From: Aralia elata
Taxonomy: Eukaryota > Streptophyta > Magnoliopsida > Apiales > Araliaceae
Assembly: GCA_034770075.1 (NCBI GenBank)
Contig: JAVJAP010000212.1
Coordinates: forward strand, 208,480 to 272,479
DNA length: 64,000 bases
Direction of reading: 5' to 3'
Part shown: positions 8,904 to 20,095 of the stretch, piece by piece
Layout of the letters: each line of letters begins with the position of its first letter
Numbering within the stretch: position 1 is the stretch's first letter
The notes under the pieces: model-generated
Database searches by the model: none
Told to the model about the DNA's origin: nothing
Seen by the model: only the letters and a program-made list of their open reading frames with translations
Program-made: the position numbers and the translations under genes

Positions 8904-11900
8904 TTAATCGGCAAGAGTGATTGAGGTTTTCTGGCGATCAACACCACCACCCCAATAATGCTTTAATCTTTGACCATTAACTTTAAATGACTCTTCCGGA
9001 TTGCTTGCAAAAACTTCAACGGCGCCATGAGGGAATGCTTGTTTGACGATGAAAGGACCCGACCACCGAGACTTGAGCTTCCCTGGAAATAACTTCAGTC
9101 TTGAATTGAATAAAAGCACTGCTTGTCCCGGCTCAAACGTCCTGTTGATGATTTTCCGATCATGCCACTTCTTTACTTTTTCCTTGTAAAGCTTTGAATT
9201 CTCATATGCTTGTAACCGGAATTCATCGAGTTTATTAAGCTGAAGTAGCCTCTTTTCCCCAGTAGCCGCGAGATCAAAGTTCAACTTTCTGATGGCCCAG
9301 TATGCTCTGTGTTCCAGCTCAACCGGTAGGTGACACGCCTTTCTATAGACTAATTGGTACGATGACATTCCAATTAAGTACGAGCGAAATTTGTCAAAGG
9401 CATACACAACGGCAAGCAACTCCTTCTCGGTAGTCGTATAGTTGAGTTGGGCATCGGTCAATGTTTTGCTAGCATAATAAATGGCGTGAAAAATCTTTTC
9501 CTTTCGTTGGCCCAAAACAGCCCCAATAGCATAATCGCTAGCATCACACATCAACTCAAACGGCCTTGACCAATCCGGTGCGACAATGACTGGTGCTGTG
9601 GTCAATTTCCTTTTCAACAATTCAAAAGCTGCAAGACACTCATCATCAAATTTAAAGGGAACATCTTTCTCCAATAGGCTACATAAAGGCTTAGAGATCT
9701 TAGAAAAGTCCTTTATGAATCTTCTATAAAATCCGGCATGTCCCAAGAAACTCCGTATTCCCTTGACTGTAGTTGGGGGAGGTAGATTTTCTATTGTTTC
9801 CAGCTTAGCCCGATCTACCTCTAACCCGTTTGATGACACCTTGTGCCCAAGAATTATCCCCTCTTGCACCATAAAGTGGCATTTTTCCCAGTTGAGCACT
9901 AAATTGGTCTCCACGCATCTTTTCAAAACCAGGACCAGATTTTCCAAGCAACTATCGAATGAGTCACCAAACACTGAAAAATCGTCCATGAATACCTCCA
10001 TGTTACATTCAACCATATCTGAGAAAATAGCCATCATGCATCTTTGAAACATCGCTGGTGCATTGCGTAAGCCAAAAGACATCCTCCGAAAAGCGAAAGT
10101 GCCATAAGGACACGTGAAGGTAGTATTTTCCTGATCTTCGGGGGCAATCACTATCTGATTATAACCTGAGTAACCATCCAATAAGCAATAGAACTCGTGC
10201 CCAGCCAGTCTATCTAACATTTGATCAATAAAGGGTAGAGGAAAGTGATCCTTGCGGGTTGCCTTGTTTAATTTCCTGTAATCCATACAAACCCTCCATC
10301 TAGTCATTGTCCTTGTCGGTATCAATTCATTATTCTCGTTTTCGACAACCGTCATACCACCCTTTTTAGGCACGCACTGAACTGGACTCACCCAACTGCT
10401 ATCGGAGATGGGGTAAATGATACCTGCATCAAGCCACTTCAAAATTTCCTTTTTCACCACCTCTTTCATGATTGGGTTCAGCCTCCTTTGTTGCTCTATC
10501 GTTGGTTTGGCATCTTCTTCCAAAAGGATCTTGTGCATACAGAAAGATGGGCTAATTCCTTTTATGTCGGCGATGGTCCAACCAATGGCTGACTTGTATT
10601 CCCGGAGAACTCGAATCAACTTACTTTCCTGCAATTCGTTAAGTACAGATGCAATAATAATAGGCAAAGTAAATGATTCACCCAAATAAGCATACCTCAG
10701 ATGGTTCGGTAAAGGTTTAAGTTCAAGAGTAGGAGGTAGTTCAAGAGATGGCTTCAAGCGCTCTAAGGATTTGTCAGTAAGTTCCAATGGTTCATAGGGG
10801 ATATGAAATTTGCGTACTCTCGGCACTGTATCTAAAATGTGAAGAAATTTCATCATCTCTAGGTCATCCATGTCAGCCTCCCCTAATAAAACAGATTCCA
10901 ACGGATCCTCAGTCAATTTCCTTAAAAACTCGTCTTCCACCATTTTTTCTACCACATCCAACCGGAAACACTCTTCCTCATCCGTAGGAAATTTCATTGC
11001 TTTGAACACATTGAATGTCACTTCTTGGTCTTGCACCCTCATAGTCAATTCTCCTTTTTGCACATCTATAAGTGTTCTTCCCGTTGCCAAGAAAGGTCTC
11101 CCAAGTATGATAGGAATGTCTTTGTCCTCCTCATAGTCCAAAATAATGAAATCGGCTGGGAATATGAATTTGTCTACTTTTACCAAGATGTCTTCAACAA
11201 TACCTCTAGGATATGTAACCGACCTGTCAGCTAGCTGAAGAGAGATGTTGGTCAGTTTTGGTGCAGGTAGACCCAGCTGAACATATATTGATAACGGCAT
11301 AAGGTTGATGCTCGCACCTAAATCACACAAACATCTGCTGATTGATAAGCTGCCAATAGTGCAAGGAATAGTGAAACTACCCGGATCCTTCAGCTTTAGT
11401 GGCAACTTCTTCCGCAATATCGCACTACACTCTTCAGTCAATGCTACTGTTTCATAATCCTCCAGCTTTTTCTTTCTTGACAAAATTCCTTTCATAAACT
11501 TGGCGTAGCTTGGCATATGCTCTAAAGCCTCGACGAATGGTATATTGATTTGCAGCTTCTTAAAGACTTCAAGGAATTTGGAGAATTGTTTATCTAATTT
11601 CTGCTTGTGAAATCTCTGAGGATATGGCATAGGAGGGTATACTTCATCTTGCCTTGCTTTCTCCTTGTCTTTCTCCTCATTCTCCGTTTCCTTGTCTTTT
11701 CCTACCAATTTCTCTGCAGGATCTGGGACTGGGGATGGGCGCGGCTGCGCTGCCTCCCTTTGTATTTCAGGTGCGGCCGCGCTGCTCTGCTGGAGTTGCT
11801 TCCCACTTCGAAGTGTTACAGCTTGACATTGTTCCTTACCATCTCTCTTGGGGTTAACCTCTGTATCACTTGGTTGTGTTCCTTGCAGTCGATTGTTCAA

Positions 11901-12068
11901 GACTTGAGCCAACTGACCGAGCTGATTTTCCAGATTCCGAATTGACACCGCTTGGCTCTTCACATTCAAGTCTACCTGATTTATCAACTTATCTTGCTCA
12001 TTCATTCTTTTCTCCGATGCTGTGATAAATCTTGCCAAAGATTCTTCTAAATTGGGTTTTCTTTCTGC
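8904..12068 (-). pseudogene. pol: At-1 pol: protease-RT-RNase H fused to integrase tail
   Basis: Open 1044-codon frame (first ATG at 12038), preceded in the same frame by gag. Aspartic protease: DLGAS at about residue 239, with the plant pattern LADRSVTYPRGIVEDILV and IILGRPFLATG. Reverse transcriptase: KGGMTVV, RVCMDYRKLNKAT, catalytic FMDD at 683-686, then FLGHAGFYRRFI. RNase H: CDASDYAIGAVLG and TEKELLAVVYAFDKFRSYLIG. At about residue 890 the frame jumps straight to the conserved integrase C-terminal part, YQLVYRKACHLPVELEHRAYW. This loses the last RNase H aspartate, the zinc-binding HHCC and the whole integrase core (DDE). The fusion is in frame and the tail runs on to a normal stop. At about residues 80-105 two GC palindromes are translated. 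So reverse transcription motifs survive, integration motifs do not. Confidence 0.92.
11736..11785. repeat. GC palindrome pair inside At-1 pol codons
   Basis: Cores GGCTGC at 11743 and GGCCGC at 11775 are 32 bp apart, the same step as in the LTR and spacer arrays. On the sense strand they are read as SAAAPE and EAAQPRP, in the linker before the protease domain. Confidence 0.8.
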
Positions 12069-12209
12069 CTATTGTGGAGCTTGGTTCTGAAAACCTGGGG
12101 GATTCTGTGATCTTGGAGCGGGATTTTGAACTTGAGTGTTATTGCTCCATGAGAAACCCGGATGATTCTTCCACCCCGGATTATATGCATTCTGATATGG
12201 CTGTTGCGG

Positions 12210-13232
12210 TCAGTTGTAACTCCCCAAGTACTGTACAGATTCCGGATTAATAGCACAATAATCCGTCGGATGTGCACCTGCACATAGCTCACACACATAA
12301 GCTGCTTGCTGGACCTTCGACTCCGCCAAGGCTTCAATTTTCTTAGACATGGCTGCCATCTGAGCTGTTAGTGCAGTGACCGCATCTACCTCCAAAACTC
12401 CAGCTACCTTTTGGTGATTCATCCTCGACGTCGGCCATTGATAGTTATTTGAAGCCATAGTTTCTAACAAGATGTAAGCTTCATCAAAATTCTTATCCAT
12501 AAGTGCTCCCCCCGCAACTGCATCTATAATTGTTCGAGTATTACTACTCAGCCCATTGTAGAATGTCTGGACTTGCAGCCACTTGGGTAATGCATGATGT
12601 GGACATCTTCTCAACAACTCTTTGAACCTTTCCCAAGCCTCATACAGTGTCTCTCCATGACTTTGCTCAAAAGTGGAAATATCGTTTCTTAACTTAGCAG
12701 ACTTAGCCGGCGGAAAGAATTTTGCTAGGAATTTCTGAGCCAAGTCTTCCCAAGTTGTGATGGACCCCGGTGGAAATGAGTGCAACCAACTCTTTGCTTT
12801 ATCCCTTAGCAAAAACGGAAAAAGACGTAGTCTCACCGCATCATCAGTTACATTGGGATATTTGAATGTATCACAAATCTCAAGAAAGCTAACCAAGTGT
12901 TCATTAGGATCATCGTTGGCTAATCCCCCAAACTGTACCGCATTCTGAATCATCTGAATTGTACCAGACTTGATCTCAAAGGAATTAGCCGTGATGGCTG
13001 GCCTCGTGATGCTTGACCTGATTTGATCAAGCTTAGGCATGGCATATTCCCTCAATGATTTTTGTTCTTCGTTAGCCATTTTTTCTTTCTCGATGGTCTC
13101 ACGGCAAAACTTTCTCAACTTGCGTAACTTGTTTTCAAGATCGTCTTCACTCTGCACAAGTTCCGGCTGCTTGGATCGTGTTTGCATAAACAAACCGAGA
13201 TCACCTGAAACAGGAAGTAACAAGAAAAACAA
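12210..13232 (-). pseudogene. gag: At-1 gag, ends early at an in-frame stop
   Basis: 340-codon frame with a plant retrotransposon capsid domain: LRLFPFLLRDKAKSWLHSF, then FLAKFFPPAKSAKLR, GETLYEAWERFKELLRRCPH and MASNNYQW. It ends at TGA (12210-12212). The same frame continues past it (Pro/Gln/Asn-rich linker) to a TAG near 12069 and then into pol, so gag and pol were one frame. Both stops can come from CGA and CAG by a single C-to-T. The natural start is more likely the internal ATG before QTRSKQPE (residue 16) than the first ATG at 13232, since the first 15 codons are hydrophobic leader sequence close to the PBS. No CCHC zinc knuckle is seen, only CELCAGAHPTDYC, a partial one. Confidence 0.88.
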
Positions 13233-13288
13233 TGTTAACTAAAACTGATGTAATTAAAACTAAAACTTAAAATTATAGAAACAATTAT

Positions 13289-13306
13289 TCCCCGGCAACG
13301 GCGCCA
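13289..13306 (-). other. At-1 primer binding site, tRNA-Asp type
   Basis: The sense strand reads TGGCGCCGTTGCCGGGGA, the 18 nt site complementary to plant tRNA-Asp used by Athila/Tat elements. It lies 7 nt inside the 5' LTR end (13314). Confidence 0.92.
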
Positions 13307-13313
13307 AAAAACT

Positions 13314-14713
13314 TGTTTGCCAAAATCTATACTAGCAAAAATACGCAAGTATACGCAGTCCACAAGTAATAAAGTCAAAGTAGAGTATCGTCTCACAGAG
13401 AAAAATTGATTCTACAATGACAAATTCCAAATTTAAATCAAATCAATTTTTAGTAGACAAATGGTTTTATATTTCTGAGGTTTTGAATTTAACTAATTAA
13501 TTCTAAATTAAATTACTAACACTAATTTAAGAACAGATTTTTAAAGACTTAAGACTACAACTTCACTTAATGCTTTATTTTACTTAACATGCTCCCCTTT
13601 GGATTATGCTAGTTATTCTAGATTATTAACCAGAAACTTATCACTATTTATGATCATCTTTCAATGTTTCACAAACAACTTAACTTAAATCCACAATTGA
13701 TAGATTCAAGTTAATCATCCTAAATAACTAACTCAATATATTTCTATGTGAATTACAATTAAAAAGAATTTAAAGCCCAAGTTCCCTATTTTGATTACAT
13801 GCGGTGATAGGTATATCTCTATCCTAATCACAAATTATGAATTCCATCGACAGCAGAAGACACAATCACATGCTATTATGGTCAGTTCTACTTCTATACT
13901 TCATCTTTCAAATTCATATAGAATAACCCGATAATTATTGGCCAGATAATTAAGTAATTCAGCACAAACCATAATAGACAATCCAAAAATAACTAATCAT
14001 AATATTCAAAGAAGCATGCTATTCAAAACTACGCATTAAGATCCATTATAGCCTTAACAGAAATTTAGTTCATAAATAAACTAGAATTCATCATCCACAA
14101 GTTTAATAACATCAAAAAGTTTAGAATAGAGAGTAAAGAGAAGAAACACTGTAAGTAATCCTTCAATCTCTGTCCTGCTCCTCCTTGCTTTCTCCTTGTT
14201 CTCAACTTGCTTCAAGTCTTCTCTAATTGCTCCAAAACTAGGGTTTTTCTAATAGATAGATCAATTACCAACTAGAAAACACCTACTTATAATATCTGAT
14301 AAAACCCCTAATTAATTACAGAGTTCCAAATCCAAGTTCAAATCAAAACCAATCAAAACATCTGAAAAGTCAACTTTGCCCTTGCTCGAACCGGCGCGGC
14401 CGCGCCTGGATTAAGCTTGCAAGGCGTGCGGCCGCGCAACTCTGGAAGCAATTTTTTTCTAACTCTGGCATCACGCGCGGCCGTGCTGCTACCCAGTTCA
14501 TTTTGGGCGCGGCCGCGCTGCTCTGAAATCCTGCAACATCAGCTACATCAGCAACTTCATCCACTCGAATGCCCAATTCTCGCCCAATGCAATCCCAACA
14601 CGTACAACCTACAAAAACACACAAAATACATGAAAAGTAACTGGAAACCATGGAAATAAACAATAATTCACGTAAATTGGTATCCGATTCGTAGGTATAA
14701 AACCTATTCATCA
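13314..14713 (-). repeat. At-1 5' LTR (1400 bp)
   Basis: Same length and ends as the 3' LTR. GC palindrome cores are at 14398, 14430, 14479 and 14511 (steps 32, 49, 32). A TATA-like TATTATAAG lies at 14286-14294 on the sense strand, about 105 bp downstream of the last palindrome, so the array sits in the U3 promoter region. Differences from the 3' LTR cluster in the palindrome block. Confidence 0.93.
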
Positions 14714-14718
14714 CAAAT

Positions 14719-14737
14719 CGACTCATTTGGAGCACTT
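14719..14737 (+). pseudogene. gag: Tk-D gag, resumed fragment
   Basis: After the At-1 target duplication the Tk-D gag frame picks up again (DSFGAL, as DSFSTL in Tk-C). It breaks within about seven codons at the junction with filler DNA. Confidence 0.7.
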
Positions 14738-14819
14738 AATTATTGTTATCCTTAAGTGTTTTTAGTATCATTTTATTTGTTTTTAAGACGTCAAGTCAAT
14801 ACAATCAGGAGAATTATTG
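14735..14819 (+). other. Filler duplication and junk at the Tk-D/At-2 junction
   Basis: About 51 bp (14735-14785) repeat, nearly exactly, the stretch starting at 14859 inside the neighbouring LTR fragment. A further 34 bp without recognisable origin follow. This is typical of end-joining repair that copied nearby DNA. Confidence 0.65.
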
Positions 14820-15161
14820 ATGAGTGGATTTTATACCTATAAATTAGGTAATGTTGAGCTTAATTATTGTTATCCTTAAGTGTTTTTAGTATCATTTTAT
14901 TTGTTTTTGTGTTTATTTATTGTAGGATGGAGTTGGAGGGGCATAGAAGTCATTTGGTGAAGAAAAGAATTAAAAAGGATTAAAAATTGGGCTGAGTGGC
15001 ATTTTTGTAAATATATGGTCCTGGTCAAGCGCTCTAGGCGCTTGGATTTGAATAGGATGAGCGCTCTAATGCAGAATGTGAAGGTTTTGTGCGGCTGTGA
15101 GGAAAAATTGAAGCCAATTAGGAATCTGAATGAGGGTTTTATTAATATGGAAAGGAGAAGA
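14820..15161 (+). repeat. At-2 LTR, 5' fragment
   Basis: Starts TGATGAGTGGATTTTATACC and aligns to the reverse complement of the solo LTR at 31173-32506. It carries two AGCGC palindromes at 15028 and 15060, again 32 bp apart. Tk-A cuts it at 15162; its continuation is not in the window. Confidence 0.78.
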
Positions 15162-15852
15162 TGTAACGACCGTGAATTTTGTATGGCTTTGTAATATACG
15201 CTTATGAATATTATTTAATGAATGGATTTTTATTAATATTATCTTATGTGATGTGATTAAATGTTATGTAATAACCTAGATTATGTCTTTGCAATGTTAT
15301 TAAATGTTGTTATTTGGTAGGACTTATTAAAATGGTTTCGGAGAAATATCGCTAAAATTCTATTCGCGGGTTACTATTCTTGGGCACTATTCGCCCCAAA
15401 AACGCCTTTTCATTTATTTCGACTTTTCTTATTTCGCCAATGTGTTAATGTGGAGGATTAATAATCCAAGTGTTGGAATTTATTTTAGCCAAATTGAGAT
15501 TGAATTAGAAGCCCCAATTTTCTTAAGGGTGGCCCAGACCCATGGAGCGACCCAAGACCCAATCCCATGACCCATAACCTATGACCCATGAGGGAAATGG
15601 GTTAAAAAATCTGCAGCAAATTGAATGAAGATGAAGCATACAGATGGAAGAATGAGAAGAGAAGGAGCAAAGGGAATAAGAACATTTTGGGTGAAGCAAT
15701 TTCTTGCATTGGGCAAAGGGAAAGCAATTGGGGAGAAGGGAGGGGGATTACCCGCACCTAGGGGCGACAAAAGCTCAGTCTCCTATTCATGGGGAGCTGT
15801 CATAGCAAGCATGCTCAGCTCCTCCCTCACCCAAGGAGCTGACCATTCATTC

Positions 15853-15860
15853 TATAAATA
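15853..15860 (+). promoter_or_regulatory. TATA box, Tk-A 5' LTR
   Basis: TATAAATA in a CT-rich setting, conserved at 25297-25304 in the 3' LTR. Transcription would be expected to begin near 15885. Confidence 0.6.
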
Positions 15861-17023
15861 CTCCTCCCTTGCCATTCATCCATTCCCTTGTTCATTGTTG
15901 CTAAGATAGAGCTGTAAATTGAGAGAGTTTAAGAATTGAGTTGGTGTACGGGTGATTGAAGGAAGAAGAAGAGGTGTTGTAGCAGCTACATTGACTCTCT
16001 TAGCATCCTTAGGAGAAGCTCCAAGAGGTATGCAATGATTAACCAAACTCATTTCCATAATATTTCCAAGTTTCTAGTTTTGCTTAATTGCTTGTTGGAG
16101 TTATGTAACTGTTATTGCCTTGATTGGTTCATGAATATATGTGAATGTTGTTAACTCTATAAAAGCCTTGTTAATAATCAATGAAAGTGGAACAATGAGT
16201 GATAATCAAAGCCTTTGCATAAGGAGCAAGAATGGACTGTTGGACATATATGGACTGATTTGGACAATTATTCTAGTTTGATGAAAATTTAGTTTATGGT
16301 TGGTTGTATGCTTGTTTGTGTATGTCCATTATGTGTTCAGAGGTTGTGGGTAATGATTTCATTTAGAAATCTGGACTAAAACATAATTAAACTCTGCTCC
16401 AATATGAGTTTCTAATCCATGCCCACAAACCGTTTGATTTAATGTCCAAGAGAAGAATTTCTCTAAGAACTTGAGAGCTAGGTGTTGATTAATTGATGGA
16501 AGAATGTTATGTTGCTTAGCTTAGCAATAGAAGCATGTTTTAAGTCATATTGACTTGTTGCATAATAGCTAAGACACAAGGAGGATCAATGAATTGGCCA
16601 AACCTTGAGTTTCGTTGAAAACTAGTATGAACAGTGGCCTTTGATTTAATTCTGGTAATTTTGTGTTATGTGTTTAATTTTATGCTTCTGGGGTAGTATA
16701 GTGCCCTGTGTTAATAAGCCGTAGGCTTTGGAACGAACGCATTTCGACCTCGGATGAGGGAGTTATGGCGTTTGGGAGAAAAGGTGTCCAATCTGTCCAA
16801 AATAGTGAAAACTTAGACTTGGAGGGACTTTCGGGCACATTTTATGGCTAGTAAATGAATATGTAAAATTATGAATCCATGAGGGTTTTGTAGTTCATGT
16901 TATAAGCTTTCCATAACCTCTGGAACGACCTAATTCCGATTTATAACGAAGAAGTTATGAAGGTTTGAAGTTTGTATATCAAACTGCCAAAACGAGAAGG
17001 AAACCAAGTGTTGGGGTCAGCGG

Positions 17024-17086
17024 CATGGGTGCGGGCGCGCTGGGCGCGCCGGGGGTTGCTGGGCGCGCGTTGGGTGCATGGGCGTG
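17024..17086. repeat. GC-rich block in Tk-A 5' LTR
   Basis: Repeated GGGCGCGC cores in an AT-rich LTR. The matching block in the 3' LTR (26464-26528) has a different order and content, although the DNA on both sides is nearly identical. Confidence 0.7.
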
Positions 17087-18806
17087 ACAGCTCTGACATC
17101 CTTTACTAAAATGGGCGTAACTTTCTCATACGAACTCCAAATTGGATGATTCAAGATGATTCGGAAAGCTAAGAAGTAGAACTACAACTTTCAATATTTA
17201 TAACTATAATTTAATGTCTTGAACAATTTCTAAATTGGCCATTTTTAGGACTATTGTGCATTACGAAGCAAAAAGAGAGCGTCGTACATGCACGTATGTA
17301 ACGTGTAATGTTTCCAACGCTAAAAGTTATTGTTTTAAGTCCTAAAACTTGTACATTATGGTTTGTATTGACTCTTAGCATTAATCAATGATGAATTAGA
17401 CAAGTGTATGAGCATGCTAAACTTATGCAAATGAGGCAAATCGAGTGTGCGTTGTGCAAACGCCGAAACATCGTATCAAGTGTGTGTAACCTTATTTGAT
17501 ATTATGTTTCTAATTAGAATGAAACCTTATAGAGTAATGTAAGCTAATATTTGACATCAATTATGTGGCTAATTGGTATGTGGATATGTACTTAAATGTG
17601 TAGGACTTTTGAAGGACGATTAAAGTCGAGTTATTAGCAAGCGCTTAAGGCAAGTTTCTTACCCTACTCAAGTTATATTGTGCAAAGTTTCCTATCTTCA
17701 TTCCTTCTATATATTGAATGCAAGTTTTCTACCTTACTCAATTTAATTTGAGCAAGTGTTCTAACCCTTGCTAGTCCTCGTGCTAGACAAGCTTATCAAC
17801 TTCATCCGACTATATTCTTACGGATGCTATTTAATGTACAAAGTTCATATTTACGCAATACATATATGATTGTGTGAATTCCATACTTATGTGAATCTTT
17901 AATAGTTGCACAAGTGTTCGAGATATGATATTGACATAAACTGTTAAAGCTTTTAAGTTCAAATTATGCACAAACTGTTTACGAAGAGTGTCAATGCCAT
18001 TTGATTCGGCTAGACTAATACCTATGATTTAGAAAGAGATCCAAACCAATTGTTTGGTGCGGACTCTTTGCAGAGATGAACAACCCTCATAGTAGGGAAA
18101 ATTATATTTTTAGTCGGGGAACCGACATGCGCGCAAGTTGAATGTTTGAGGGTTATGCATAACACCGGGTATTTTAGGCTAATCACCTATTGTACCTGTA
18201 TTTGTTGTTTTGGAGTTAATAGTGTAATACTGTTAATTCTAATGAAAGGTAAGTGCCATGGTGGCCACTTAGTGATTCCTGCAATTGGGACAATTTGAAA
18301 TCCTTGAATTCGTTTGATATTCATCTAGTCCATAGTGACTCATCAGTAATAATAGAGATTTGCAGTAAAACTTGAGAAATATTACTTTTGATCATGCATT
18401 GTCTTTATTGCTATCTTACTGGGCAAATTTGTTTCTCACCCTTGCTTTCCTTAAAACATTTCAGTGGTTACCAATAGAGGCGAGAGCTCGGGCAAGGATA
18501 AAGGCAAAGGCAAAGCTACGGATTAGCTTTGTCCTACTATGTTATGATTTATGTTATGTATTAAGACTCGTTTAGAAATTATGTATTAAGTTATGTCTTG
18601 TATTCAGACTTATATATCAGACCTTGTGTAATTTGTTATGTCCGGTATTTGTTTTGGTGTCGAGACTTGGGACGAGAGTATTTATGTTATATCAATGTAA
18701 ATATTTCTATTATTCCGCAATTAGTTGTTAATATTATGTGTATGAGTTGCATAGTGATGCACCAAATTCGAGGCTAAGGTAACCCGGATTTGGGGGCGTC
18801 ACAGGT

Positions 18807-18818
18807 TGGTATCAAAGC
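18807..18818 (+). other. Tk-A primer binding site, tRNA-iMet type
   Basis: TGGTATCAAAGC, one mismatch from TGGTATCAGAGC, starts 3 nt after the LTR end. It fits initiator-Met tRNA. Confidence 0.88.
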
Positions 18819-19036
18819 TATAGGTTATAAACCTTAGGAAATAGAGAGTCCTTAGGCTATAACCTTGGAGAACATAGAGAAATAGAAAGCAATAAAACTC
18901 ATGTAGAGTTTACGTGATATAAACTTCGATTAGAAAGTTAGTAGTGTCGTGAAATGTATTTTCATTCCATGTAATGGATTTATATTTTGTTAAGAGATAC
19001 TGATAGGTTTTGTTTGTTTTGTCTTATGTTTGTAGT
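18819..19036 (+). other. Tk-A leader before the extra ORF
   Basis: Non-coding. It ends in a strong pyrimidine tract and TAG (19033-19035) one base before the ATG of the extra ORF, which looks like a splice acceptor. Confidence 0.5.
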
Positions 19037-19681
19037 ATGCCAGAGGTGGGCGAGCCAAGCAGAATTATGGAGGAAGAGCCACGTGACATCTATGTGGTGT
19101 TCGAGTCACCCCTTATAGTTGAGCCTATTACGGCAGTGTCCCCAGCCGAAGAGGAATATGTGATGGAGTCTAATCCGGAGGAAGACCCGGAGGAGGACTT
19201 TGAGGAAGACCCCATAGGCAGTGATTCCTTAGATGAACCAGGAGAGGTGCCCCATGATGGTACCACATATGAAGACGATCTGTTAGGGGAGTATGCTGAT
19301 CGCATCATCGAGCTAGAAGATACAGTCCGAGAGTTGGAGCAGGAAGCTCAAGGACGACATGAGGTCTCTGTGCAGTTAGGGGCTATGGTCTACCGTCTCA
19401 TGGCAAGGAATGTAGAACTGGTAGGAAATCTAGAGCAGTCCGAGTAGCGGACAGGGAGCCTACAGGTGGAAAAGGAGGATTTGCGAGCCCAACTAGAGGT
19501 AGAAGTAACTGACCGCATCCAAATTGAGGAACAGCGGGATGACGCCTTAGAACGAGCTGATGACCTAGAAGGTGAAGTGAGAAGGAAGAGGAGGAAGATG
19601 AATCGGATGGGCTATGCTTTCGGCACGGCTATCGGTAGATGGATAGATGGTGCCTGTTATTATCCGGCCGAGGAGGGGTAG
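19037..19681 (+). pseudogene. Tk-A extra ORF upstream of gag, coiled-coil protein
   Basis: 214-codon frame starting MPEVGEPSR, with one internal TAG at 19445-19447 (likely from CAG). The N-terminal third is very acidic (Glu/Asp/Pro, with EEEPRDIYVVFESP). The middle and C-terminal parts are heptad-like, Glu/Leu/Arg-rich helix (RIIELEDTVRELEQE; LEGEVRRKRRKMNRMGYAF). The frame ends 415 bp before gag. The same layout and related motifs occur in Tk-B (EEEPRDIHVV; CEVRLKKAKIDEMEYIF) and in Tk-C (MARNHELEKRI; KGELEAREVRIESLG). I chose the ATG at 19037 because it aligns with the Tk-B and Tk-C starts. Function unknown; an accessory protein is inference. Confidence 0.72.
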
Positions 19682-20095
19682 ACTCGCCACACTCTGAGTC
19701 GAGATCCAATGGTCCATATGGGACATTTGGAGTATAATAGCGCCGTGGAGCGCGATATGCTTGGATAGACTAGTCAGTTATGTGTCTAGCAGTACATGAT
19801 TTTGTATATGTAATCTCGGCCTTTTGTATTATGTGTGGGATAAGTTTTGTATACCCCAAGTCTTTATGCTTGATAGAGGGTACTATGTTAGTAAATCCCC
19901 ATCTTTTGTGTATTAAGGGATAGATGATGACGTTCATAGCAGTGTGCTATAGGGCGATCACGTATGATGTACTGGCTATTAACATATCAATGAAAATGTT
20001 CTTATTAAATGTGTTGTTTAATTGTTACATTTCCTGGTAGATATTTACATGATATAGTGAGATAGTAACAGTAAGTTTATTCCATTAAACAGAAG
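19682..20095 (+). other. Tk-A spacer between extra ORF and gag
   Basis: Non-coding, T-rich. It ends TTATTCCATTAAACAG (CAG at 20090-20092) three bases before the gag ATG, acceptor-like, with TAGTAAC upstream as a possible branch site. Confidence 0.5.

Larger units (their letters stand above)
4149..14713 (-). mobile_element. At-1: Athila-like LTR retrotransposon, 10.6 kb
   Basis: Full-length in outline. On the minus strand: 5' LTR 14713-13314, Asp-tRNA primer site 13306-13289, gag 13232, pol to 8904, third ORF 7865-6696, PPT 5565-5549, 3' LTR 5548-4149. The target duplication is perfect (CAAAT at 4144-4148 and 14714-14718), so the ends are secure. Both LTRs are 1400 bp and differ at only about 20-30 sites by eye, so insertion is fairly recent. 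The copy cannot move by itself: pol has lost the integrase core and gag-pol has two stops. Assignment to Athila rests on the PBS, the Gag and protease motifs and the ORF3 family; a related OTA lineage is possible. Confidence 0.92.
15162..18803 (+). repeat. Tk-A 5' LTR (3642 bp)
   Basis: Runs from TGTAACGACC to GGGGGCGTCACA. TATA box at 15853-15860; a GC-rich block at 17024-17086 lies about 1.2 kb downstream. No conserved protein is encoded; small frames inside are chance. Confidence 0.93.
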
